Source: Proteobacteria bacterium UBA6492 (GTDB lineage Bacteria > Pseudomonadota > Gammaproteobacteria > UBA6429 > Thiohalophilaceae). From it: DNA of 6,057 nucleotides. Shown in pieces: positions 1-5,323 of this stretch. Each line of letters starts with the position of its first letter. The first letter of the stretch is position 1. Location: NCBI GenBank assembly GCA_002436485.1, contig DJMK01000185.1:1-6057 (forward strand), written 5' to 3'. Made by a program: the position numbers and the translations under genes. A model generated the notes under the pieces. The model was given only the letters and a program-made list of their open reading frames with translations, made no database searches and had not been told where the DNA came from.

Positions 1-993
1 GGAGTCCACTTATGGGGTCACCAAACCGAGACCAGAAAGCCTAAATTACTTGATCAGCTACGCGTTGCCATCCGGCGTCGCCACTACAGCCCACGTACCG
101 AGCAGAGCTATCGTCATTGGGTGCGCCAGTACATCTTTTTCCACAACAAGCAGCACCCTGCCAACCTGAACAAGTCCCACATCGAGGCCTTCCTGAATCA
201 CCTGGCTCTCAATAAAAACGTTTCCGCTGCTACCCAGGCACAGGCGCTCAATGCACTGGTCTTCTTGTATAAACATGTCCTGCATCAGGATGTCGGCGAG
301 ATGGAGGACCTGCGGCAGATTAAACGCTTCAAGAATTTGCCCAGCGTGTTAAGTCGCGATGAGATGAAGCGCCTGCTGGATTGCATGCAGGGCCAGACCG
401 CGATCATGGCCAGCCTGTTATACGGAGCCGGCTTACGCGTCATGGAATGTGTCACGTTGCGTGTTCAGGATCTGGACCTGGCACATCGCCTGATTACAGT
501 ACGTAACAGCAAAGGCCGTAAGGCGCGTATCGTGCCGATCCCCGAACGCCTGGTAGAACCCTTGCAACGCCATCTTCTCTGGCGTCAGCAAATGCATGTC
601 GATGATCGCATGCGCGGCTGGGGCTATGTCGAATTACCCGGTGCGCTGCATCGCAAATATCCCAGGGCCAACACACAGCTCGAATGGCAGTATGTCTTTC
701 CTTCGGCAACCGTACGTAAACATACACCAACAAGCCAGGTGCGGCGTTGGCATTGCGCTACGTCTACACTCCAGAAAGCACTACGAAAAGCAGTGAACCA
801 GGTACAGCTTTTCAAGCGGGTTACCTGTCATACGTTGCGGCACTCGTTTGCCACTCACTTACTGGAGAGTGGTACCGACATCCGTACGATTCAGGAACTG
901 ATGGGCCATGGCTCCATCAAGACAACCATGAAGTACACCCATATCGTGAATCAGCAAACGCGCAAAACGCGCAGTCCTCTCGACATGTTATAA
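1..993 (+). CDS. intI: Integron integrase IntI, 5' end not resolved (partial at left edge)
   Basis: Site-specific tyrosine recombinase that inserts and excises gene cassettes at attI and attC sites. The frame is open from base 1 to the TAA at 991-993, 330 codons against 337 residues in IntI1. Counting from base 1, the catalytic residues are R146 (GAGLR), H277 and R280 (CHTLRHSFATH), H303 (LMGHG) and nucleophile Y312 (KYTH), the same numbers as in IntI1. An N-terminal SAM-like core-binding domain (LLDQLR, YSPRTEQSYRHWV) covers about codons 16-100. The integron-specific extra patch lies at about codons 206-235 (LPGALHRKYPRA), which separates IntI from XerC/D. The C-terminus RSPLDML is also IntI-like. 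No in-frame ATG exists in the first 120 bases; the first in-frame start is GTG at 121, which would remove conserved core-binding sequence. The start is therefore probably just left of the window. A GGAG plus ATG at position 12 is out of frame (see findings). Family assignment is very secure; the start is not. Confidence 0.93.
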   Translation, partial: GVHLWGHQTETRKPKLLDQLRVAIRRRHYSPRTEQSYRHWVRQYIFFHNKQHPANLNKSHIEAFLNHLALNKNVSAATQAQALNALVFLYKHVLHQDVGEMEDLRQIKRFKNLPSVLSRDEMKRLLDCMQGQTAIMASLLYGAGLRVMECVTLRVQDLDLAHRLITVRNSKGRKARIVPIPERLVEPLQRHLLWRQQMHVDDRMRGWGYVELPGALHRKYPRANTQLEWQYVFPSATVRKHTPTSQVRRWHCATSTLQKALRKAVNQVQLFKRVTCHTLRHSFATHLLESGTDIRTIQELMGHGSIKTTMKYTHIVNQQTRKTRSPLDML

Positions 994-998
994 ACATG
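984..998. repeat. Short palindrome spanning the intI stop codon
   Basis: CATGTT and AACATG form perfect 6-bp arms around a 3-base centre. The TAA stop of intI (991-993) lies inside the palindrome. Function unknown; it sits just before the terminator hairpin and could be chance. Confidence 0.4.
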
Positions 999-999
999 A

Positions 1000-1076
1000 A
1001 TGTCTGTTATGGGGCGACTTTGTCGCCCCAGATTTTAAAATATGGATATGTCTGCTTTGGGTCGATAGTAGACATT
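1000..1076. repeat. Degenerate direct repeat and inverted copy between intI and glpD
   Basis: ATGTCTG..T.TGGG.CGA occurs at 1000-1018 and again at 1048-1066, with 15 of 19 positions equal. The motif ATGTCT then appears inverted as AGACAT at 1070-1075. The first copy overlaps the 5' arm of the terminator hairpin. No known function is assigned, and chance similarity in a 120-bp spacer cannot be excluded. Confidence 0.3.
1010..1040 (+). terminator. Hairpin terminator after intI
   Basis: TGGGGCGAC (1010-1018) pairs perfectly with GTCGCCCCA (1022-1030) around a TTT loop, giving a 9-bp GC-rich stem 16 bases after the intI stop. Downstream is only a short T tract (TTTT at 1033-1036 within gattttaaaa), so it is a moderate Rho-independent terminator on the + strand. 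Read on the - strand, the stem is not followed by a T-run, so it may block or trim read-through from the convergent glpD-like gene but is not a standard terminator for it. Confidence 0.7.
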
Positions 1077-1086
1077 CAACTATTCA

Positions 1087-1113
1087 CTAAGCTCAACATA
1101 TAAGATCGCTTAG
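1087..1113 (-). terminator. Weak inverted repeat just after the glpD-like stop
   Basis: CTAAGC (1087-1092) and GCTTAG (1108-1113) are 6-bp arms separated by 15 bases, immediately downstream of the TAG stop of the - strand dehydrogenase gene. The AT-rich, short stem and absent T-run make it a poor terminator candidate. It is recorded because nothing better follows this gene. Confidence 0.2.
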
Positions 1114-2298
1114 CTAAACTCCGAAATCTTCTGATGCCGGCCTTATGGCAACAGTACGCGTATCTGCCTTTGCTGCTCTTTTTGGTAAGTGCTGCTGAAT
1201 TGCGTGTAGTGCTTTTTGCGAAGCGGCGCGATAACCGGTCAACTTGCCGCCGACCACTGCAAGGTATCCGGGCAGTTGCCTGTCAGTAAAGTAAATCGTG
1301 TCACGCGATCGGCTAAATGCACTTTTTTCCATTTTGGGTAACACCCTTGCACCGGCAAAAGCCTCGATCACCGTGTCGTCACATTTAGGAAAATAATGTC
1401 GCGCAATGCCTCTCAAATATTCGATCTCGTGCTCGGTGGGTTTTATCTCGGCAGGATCGCCGGTAAAAACTGTCTCGGTAGTACCTACCAGGGTTTGTCC
1501 ATACCACGGCATGATAAACACCGCACGCTTGTCGGAAGGGGATTCGACATAGTAAATACCTTTCGGTGCGGGTTGTTTCAGTACAATGTGTGTTCCCTGA
1601 ATTAACTCGATGGATGGTCCCGATATGCGAGGCTCAATGAGTGATTGTGTCTGCGTGATCCACGGACCGGTGGTGTTGACCAGGCAAGTACAACTAATGC
1701 TTTGCTGGGTGCCCTGCTGGGTATACTCAACCTGGTAACCTTCTTTAACATGCCTGGCCCTATCAACGTTGGCATGACATTTTAGTTCTGCGCCCAGGGT
1801 GGTCGCGGAGTACATCACGGCACGTGTCAATTTCACATCATCAGTCTGTGCATCCCAGTACTGGTACACGGCCTGTAAATCAGTTTGTTTGATACCATTG
1901 AGTTTAGGGTAATCATCAAACGGTATTCTGCGAAAACAGGCATGCGCACGAAACTTGCCCAGCAGGGCATACATGCTTAGGCCAATAAACACCTGCCACG
2001 GCCGACGTTGCATGTTTTTATATAGAGGTATGTAGAAAGGCACACGATGCACCAGTTCTGGTGCATTTTTAATGAGTAACTCACGTTCCGCCAGGGATTG
2101 TGCCACCAGGCCAAACTGTGCCGATTCAAGGTAGCGCAATCCACCGTGAATCAATTTACTGGAACGACTGGAAGTAGCACTGGCCAGCGCAGCTTTCTCC
2201 AGCAGCAACACGCTATAACCGGCTGCCGCCGCGGCCTGTGCAATACCGCAACCCTGGATGCCGCCACCGATAATACAAATATCATAGCGCGCTGTCAT
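1114..2298 (-). CDS. glpD: FAD-dependent glycerol-3-phosphate dehydrogenase, short form lacking the C-terminal domain
   Basis: Predicted to oxidise sn-glycerol-3-phosphate to DHAP and pass electrons through FAD to quinone at the inner face of the membrane. The 394 residues begin with a Rossmann dinucleotide fold (IGGGIQGCGIA, 10-20). Then come the GlpD hallmark SSKLIHGGLRYLE (47-58), with the substrate-binding Arg-Tyr pair, QGTHIVL with H237, AGARVLP with R318, and GGKLTGYR (350-357), close to the second GlpD signature. E. coli GlpD has about 501 residues; this protein stops where the FAD domain ends, so the helical C-terminal domain is missing with no sign of frameshift. The first signature is also altered: the usual Asp and Arg after GxGxxG are Gln and Ala. 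ATG overlaps the upstream phosphodiesterase stop as ATGA, and GGAG (2304-2307) lies 5 bases before it, supporting this start. A related FAD oxidoreductase acting on another glycerol phosphate is possible. Confidence 0.85.
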   Translation of the reverse strand: MTARYDICIIGGGIQGCGIAQAAAAAGYSVLLLEKAALASATSSRSSKLIHGGLRYLESAQFGLVAQSLAERELLIKNAPELVHRVPFYIPLYKNMQRRPWQVFIGLSMYALLGKFRAHACFRRIPFDDYPKLNGIKQTDLQAVYQYWDAQTDDVKLTRAVMYSATTLGAELKCHANVDRARHVKEGYQVEYTQQGTQQSISCTCLVNTTGPWITQTQSLIEPRISGPSIELIQGTHIVLKQPAPKGIYYVESPSDKRAVFIMPWYGQTLVGTTETVFTGDPAEIKPTEHEIEYLRGIARHYFPKCDDTVIEAFAGARVLPKMEKSAFSRSRDTIYFTDRQLPGYLAVVGGKLTGYRAASQKALHAIQQHLPKRAAKADTRTVAIRPASEDFGV

Positions 2299-3047
2299 AC
2301 GCGCTCCGACATAAGTTGAAATGCCTGTAACATTTCACCTATGGCAAAGGTTTCGACAAACTCTATACCACGCTTATGAACGTCTAGTGCCTGTTGCGGA
2401 TCGATACACTCGTAAACTGCAAGCTGTGCAGAAAGATGTTTGAGTTTACCAAAACGGGGGAGCTGATTGATGTCGGTAAACAGGTATTCCGGTGCCAGTT
2501 GTTTTATCAATGATTGTTTTCGCTCGCGCCAGTTATCAAATACAGCTGCTATGGGTACAGCGGATTTTTTTCTTAATGCCAACAAGGCCTCGATATCGTA
2601 GGAAATAATAACAGCCTGTTGTAGAAAAGGTTTTACCTCCTGCAACACGCGCTCCATCACGATATCGACACCATGTTGCTGCAGGGCCTGGCGCTTGATT
2701 TCCACGAACGCCGTGACATGTGGTTGCCCGGCAAGATACTCCGCCGTTTCTGCCAGTGTCGTAATACGATTATTGATGTACTTGTAACCGAAACGGTGAA
2801 ATTCAGATACCGGAAAGGTTTTTAGTTCAGCAAGCGTGTAGTCGTGCACCGCGCCCTGTTTACCACACATGCGTTGCAGGTCACGATCATGCAACAATAC
2901 CGGTACTTGATCTGCACTCATTAGTACATCGAACTCGATAAACTCGGCACCGGCATTCACCGCTGCCTCGATCGCCAACAGTGTATTCTCTGGGTAGTGC
3001 GCCGTGTAACCGCGGTGCGCCACCAGCCTGGGAAAAGATAAACTCAT
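2295..3047 (-). CDS. Glycerophosphodiester phosphodiesterase (GDPD family, UgpQ-like, cytoplasmic)
   Basis: Hydrolyses glycerophosphodiesters such as glycerophosphoethanolamine or glycerophosphoglycerol to glycerol-3-phosphate and an alcohol. The 250 residues match the length of cytoplasmic UgpQ (about 247), and no signal peptide is visible. GDPD motifs occur in order: AHRGYTAHYPENT with H11, R12, E20 and N21; IEFDV with metal ligands E38 and D40; LLHDRDL with catalytic H53; FVEIK with E116 and K118; IISYD (147-151). The usual C-terminal YTV and TD motifs appear as VYECID (211-216) and VETFAI (231-236), so this is a divergent subfamily. An in-frame TAG immediately precedes the ATG, so no longer start is possible. 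No good Shine-Dalgarno site precedes this ATG; translation may depend on the 18-codon ORF that overlaps it by ATGA. Its product is the substrate of the downstream dehydrogenase, which overlaps its stop by four bases. Confidence 0.9.
   Translation of the reverse strand: MSLSFPRLVAHRGYTAHYPENTLLAIEAAVNAGAEFIEFDVLMSADQVPVLLHDRDLQRMCGKQGAVHDYTLAELKTFPVSEFHRFGYKYINNRITTLAETAEYLAGQPHVTAFVEIKRQALQQHGVDIVMERVLQEVKPFLQQAVIISYDIEALLALRKKSAVPIAAVFDNWRERKQSLIKQLAPEYLFTDINQLPRFGKLKHLSAQLAVYECIDPQQALDVHKRGIEFVETFAIGEMLQAFQLMSERV
2304..2307 (-). promoter_or_regulatory. Ribosome binding site for the glpD-like gene
   Basis: GGAG on the - strand, 5 bases before the ATG at 2298 and inside the end of the phosphodiesterase gene. 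With the ATGA overlap it points to translational coupling of the two enzymes. Confidence 0.7.
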
Positions 3048-3100
3048 CTAACAAGCTGCGGTGCCTTATCACCGGGTTGCTGTAATTGCTGATCAGTCAT
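3044..3100 (-). CDS. Candidate 18-codon leader ORF, translationally linked to the phosphodiesterase
   Basis: Reads MTDQQLQQPGDKAPQLVR and ends with a TGA that overlaps the phosphodiesterase ATG as ATGA. It has a far better ribosome binding site (GGAGTAGGA) than the phosphodiesterase itself. The peptide has no recognised domain. It could be a leader that delivers ribosomes to the next start, or a chance ORF in a 5' UTR. Length alone gives no support; the binding site and the overlap are the only evidence. Confidence 0.4.
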   Translation of the reverse strand: MTDQQLQQPGDKAPQLVR

Positions 3101-3222
3101 TACGCTGTTCCTACTCCGTAGTACAACAGCAATAGTGTGTCACAAAAAAGATAAAAGCGACACAACACTACCCTGCCCTAAAGACAATTTCACACCGTTG
3201 CGGTTTCAGGTACTATTTACGA
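3101..3222. promoter_or_regulatory. Divergent intergenic region between the phosphodiesterase and aldolase operons
   Basis: These 122 bases must hold the promoters of both divergent units. A 6-bp inverted repeat, TGTGTC (3136-3141) and GACACA (3159-3164), with 17 bases between, flanks an A-rich tract on the + strand and could be an operator; TGTG-T-CACA (3136-3144) is itself symmetric. For the - strand, TTGTGA, a 16-base spacer and TACTAC is a weak sigma-70-like pair. For the + strand, TACTAT (3211-3216) is a four-of-six -10 candidate only 6 bases before the aldolase ATG, with a poor -35 (TTTCAC, 3188-3193). None of these is strong. No CRP site with the TGTGA-N6-TCACA form is present. Confidence 0.45.
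3109..3117 (-). promoter_or_regulatory. Strong Shine-Dalgarno region before the leader ORF
   Basis: On the - strand the sequence reads GGAGTAGGA, with AGGA (3109-3112) 8 bases before the ATG at 3100. It is the only strong site upstream of the phosphodiesterase gene, whose own ATG is preceded by a poor match. This supports either the leader ORF or ribosome delivery to the phosphodiesterase. Confidence 0.5.
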
Positions 3223-3783
3223 ATGAGTAATAGCAAAAACGAGCTGGTACAACATTACCGCTGGCTGCGGCAGTTTGGTCTGAATGATTCGCACAGTGGT
3301 AACGCCTCGGTGCGCGAGGCTGATCACTTCTGGGTAACCCCCACCGGGGCGTGTGCCGACACCTTGACAGAAAATGACCTGGTAAAAGTTTCATTACAGG
3401 GTGATATACCCAAGGACGCATCACTGGATGCGGCCTTGCATCGGGCAGTTTATACACGTAATGATACGGCACAATGCGTATTGCATTCTCATGGCCCCTA
3501 TTCCATTACCATGACCATGGACGGAAAGGACTTCACACCCATCGATTTTGAAGGCCAATACTATTTCTCTCACATACCAGTATTAAACATCGCGTTTGAT
3601 GATTACCTCGAGCAATCACCACATCAGGTTGCACGCAGCCTGGCAACCAACAAGGTTTGCGTGGTGCGCGGACATGGCGTTTATGCCCAGGCACCAGGCA
3701 TTAATCTTGCCTATAAGTGGACGACCACTTTTGAGCATGTTGCACAGATTGCCTACCTGAGCCAGCAACGTAACGCGCACTGA
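3223..3783 (+). CDS. Class II aldolase/adducin-family protein (FucA-like sugar-phosphate aldolase)
   Basis: Zinc-dependent aldolases of this family cleave or form a carbon bond, usually with DHAP as the product or donor; relatives include epimerases and dehydratases. The 186 residues compare with about 215 in FucA. Visible are the phosphate-binding SGN (25-27), TPTG (39-42), the zinc ligands H88 and H90 (VLHSHG) and H151 (VVRGHGVYA). At the position of the FucA catalytic Glu, four residues before a conserved His, this protein has D69 (SLDAALH). The C-terminus ends soon after the third zinc ligand helix. The ATG at 3223 is the first start in this frame; no purine-rich site lies at the right distance (AGG at 3208-3210 is 12 bases away), so initiation may be leaderless. 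thiD follows after 36 bases on the same strand. The substrate is unknown; the nearby production of DHAP by the GlpD-like enzyme is suggestive only. Confidence 0.85.
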   Translation: MSNSKNELVQHYRWLRQFGLNDSHSGNASVREADHFWVTPTGACADTLTENDLVKVSLQGDIPKDASLDAALHRAVYTRNDTAQCVLHSHGPYSITMTMDGKDFTPIDFEGQYYFSHIPVLNIAFDDYLEQSPHQVARSLATNKVCVVRGHGVYAQAPGINLAYKWTTTFEHVAQIAYLSQQRNAH

Positions 3784-3810
3784 GACCCGCGAGAGCGCAG
3801 ATGATATAAT
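3782..3810 (+). promoter_or_regulatory. Extended -10 promoter for thiD
   Basis: TGATATAAT at 3802-3810 is a perfect TGn extended -10 with a consensus TATAAT (3805-3810). At 17-base spacing the -35 position (3782-3787, GAGACC) matches only three of six, which is usual for extended -10 promoters. Transcription would begin at about 3816-3820, within four bases of or on the thiD ATG at 3820. It overlaps the aldolase stop codon, so thiD may also be read from the aldolase promoter. Confidence 0.6.
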
Positions 3811-3819
3811 TAGCGGGCA

Positions 3820-4629
3820 ATGACATCCAATCATCCCCAGACCATTCCCGTTGTGCTGTGTTTTTCCGGGCTCGATCCCACGGGCGGTGCGGGCATCCAG
3901 GCCGATATCGAAACCATTACCAGCATGGGTGCCCATCCCGCCCCGATCATCACGGCACTGACGGTGCAGGACACGCAGCAGTGCCTGAGCTATCAGTCTG
4001 CCGACCCATTACTGCTTATTCAACAGGCGCGTGCCTTACTGGAAGATATGCCGGTCAAGGTCATCAAGATGGGCATGCTGGGTTCGCGGGAGGTGATTGA
4101 ATCCATTCACGGTATTTTGCTCGACTACCCTGAGATTCCGATAGTGCTCGATCCGGTTATAAACGCCGGTAGCAGTGGCAACCTGTCAACCGAGGACAGC
4201 ATCGCGGCCATGCGTGAACTGTTGTTTCCACGCACTACCATTCTCACCCCCAATTCCGTGGAGGCAAAACTGCTTGCCACCGAAGCCGATACGCTTGCCG
4301 CTTGTGCAGAAGAGCTGCAGGACCAGGGTTGCGAGTATGTCCTGGTCACCGGTACACACGAGATCACTAAAGATGTAGTCAATACACTGTATGGTAATCA
4401 CCGTGAACTGGAACAGTACAGCTGGACCCGCCTGCCACATGAATATCATGGTTCCGGTTGTACGCTCGCCTCCGCCATCGCCGGTCTGCTGGCACAGGGA
4501 TTGGAACCATTAACAGCCATTCATGAAGCCCAGGAATTTACCTGGCAATCACTGGAGCATGCCTACCGCATTGGAATGGGACAGTTGATACCCAACCGCT
4601 ATTTCTGGGCACGTGATGATGAAGAATAG
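3820..4629 (+). CDS. thiD: Hydroxymethylpyrimidine/phosphomethylpyrimidine kinase ThiD
   Basis: Cytoplasmic ribokinase-superfamily enzyme that phosphorylates hydroxymethylpyrimidine twice to give HMP pyrophosphate, the pyrimidine half of thiamine. The 269 residues match the family's usual 260-270. Motifs are SGLDPTGGAGIQADIET (16-32), TALTVQ (45-50), VIKMGML (81-87), VLDPV (109-113), ILTPN (141-145), and the signature HGSGCTLASAIA (210-221) with anion-hole glycines and C214, found in the ThiD family. The C-terminal GMGQLIPNRYF replaces the common GxGPVHHF. The ATG at 3820 has no Shine-Dalgarno site; a consensus extended -10 ends 9 bases before it. The gene's last 14 bases overlap thiE, whose product uses its pyrophosphate. 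ThiD is a separate protein here, not fused to ThiE. Confidence 0.95.
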   Translation: MTSNHPQTIPVVLCFSGLDPTGGAGIQADIETITSMGAHPAPIITALTVQDTQQCLSYQSADPLLLIQQARALLEDMPVKVIKMGMLGSREVIESIHGILLDYPEIPIVLDPVINAGSSGNLSTEDSIAAMRELLFPRTTILTPNSVEAKLLATEADTLAACAEELQDQGCEYVLVTGTHEITKDVVNTLYGNHRELEQYSWTRLPHEYHGSGCTLASAIAGLLAQGLEPLTAIHEAQEFTWQSLEHAYRIGMGQLIPNRYFWARDDEE

Positions 4630-5260
4630 GTTTTCACGCCTGCACGGCCTGTACGTCATCACCGATCAGGATTTATTTGCCAACCTGCAAAGAAGTATTG
4701 ACGAACTTGTATTAGATGCAATTCGTGGTGGTGCACAAATCGTGCAATACCGAAACAAGAGCACAAACAGTAATAAAAAGTACGACGAAGCATCTGCATT
4801 ACTCGCATTGTGCGAAGCGCATGATGTTACCCTGCTGGTGAACGATGATGTCGAGCTGGCAAAACAAGTTGGCGCACACGGCGTACATATCGGGCAATCG
4901 GATATGGGCTGCGAGGAAGCGCGCGAAATACTCGGTCAAGATAAGATTATCGGTGTAACCTGCCACGACAAAATTGCATTGGCACAGGCCGCGCAACAGG
5001 CAGGAGCAAACTACGTGGCGTTTGGGCGTTTTTTTCCATCCAAAACCAAACCGTCCGCACCACCGGCAACCGTCGATATCCTGCAACAGGCCAAAGCGTT
5101 GCTGTCCATACCCGTTGTCGCTATTGGCGGAATTACCCCCGCCAATGCACACTCGCTGGTAGATCATGGAGCAGATATGCTGGCGGTCAGCCACAGCGTG
5201 TTTGCAGCCAGCAATATCAGCGCCAGTGCGCAACAAATCACCGAGTTATTTGTAGCATAG
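4616..5260 (+). CDS. thiE: Thiamine-phosphate synthase ThiE
   Basis: Joins HMP pyrophosphate to hydroxyethylthiazole phosphate, releasing pyrophosphate and forming thiamine monophosphate; a cytoplasmic TIM-barrel enzyme. Motifs are GLYVITD, QYRNK for the pyrophosphate site, LLVNDD, VHIGQSD, GVTCH, YVAFGRFFPSKTKP, VVAIGGI and the final VSHSVF phosphate loop, in the normal order and over a normal length of about 214. Three starts stand in line: GTG 4613, ATG 4616 and ATG 4619. All overlap the end of thiD (stop at 4627-4629), and none has a good Shine-Dalgarno site, so coupling to thiD translation is likely. 4616 is chosen as a middle option; the difference is one or two residues. Confidence 0.94.
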   Translation: MMKNRFSRLHGLYVITDQDLFANLQRSIDELVLDAIRGGAQIVQYRNKSTNSNKKYDEASALLALCEAHDVTLLVNDDVELAKQVGAHGVHIGQSDMGCEEAREILGQDKIIGVTCHDKIALAQAAQQAGANYVAFGRFFPSKTKPSAPPATVDILQQAKALLSIPVVAIGGITPANAHSLVDHGADMLAVSHSVFAASNISASAQQITELFVA

Positions 5261-5311
5261 TCGCAACGCCTGCCGAGTTCGTTTAAGATCCTCAACCTGT
5301 AATACCAACAG

Positions 5312-5317
5312 AAAGGA
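5312..5317 (+). promoter_or_regulatory. Ribosome binding site for hemL
   Basis: AAAGGA, 6 bases before the ATG at 5324. It is the clearest Shine-Dalgarno site on the + strand of this window and contrasts with the poor or missing sites before the aldolase, thiD and thiE. The 63-base gap after thiE shows no hairpin terminator and no strong promoter, so read-through from thiE is likely. Confidence 0.75.
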
Positions 5318-5323
5318 ACAATC

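Noticed and set aside
121..123. GTG at 121 as the real intI start.
   Set aside because: It would remove about 40 residues that include the conserved LLDQLR and YSPRTEQSYRHW parts of the core-binding domain, and no ribosome site precedes it.
1074..1097. ATTCAAC (1074-1080) and GCTCAAC (1091-1097) fit RYYYAAC, the outer core of an integron attC site.
   Set aside because: No matching GTTRRRY core lies at attC distance on the correct side on either strand, and no paired inner boxes are seen. The cores alone are too short to be significant.
747..1103. 118-codon + strand ORF overlapping the end of intI.
   Set aside because: It lies mostly inside the intI coding sequence in another frame and shows no recognisable motif; intI is clearly the real gene.
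3136..3164. TGTGTC/GACACA inverted repeat as a CRP or GlpR operator.
   Set aside because: Spacing and half-sites do not fit TGTGA-N6-TCACA, and nothing resembles the GlpR operator. It is kept only as an unnamed inverted repeat.
3779..3819. CTGAGA followed by CCCGC, GAT, ATAAT and AGCGGG before thiD faintly recalls the 3' half of a TPP riboswitch.
   Set aside because: The 5' half (GGGGTGC region) is absent from the end of the aldolase gene, the spacing is too short for the aptamer, and TATAAT is better explained as a promoter. CCCGC and GCGGG can pair around the start, but that alone is weak.
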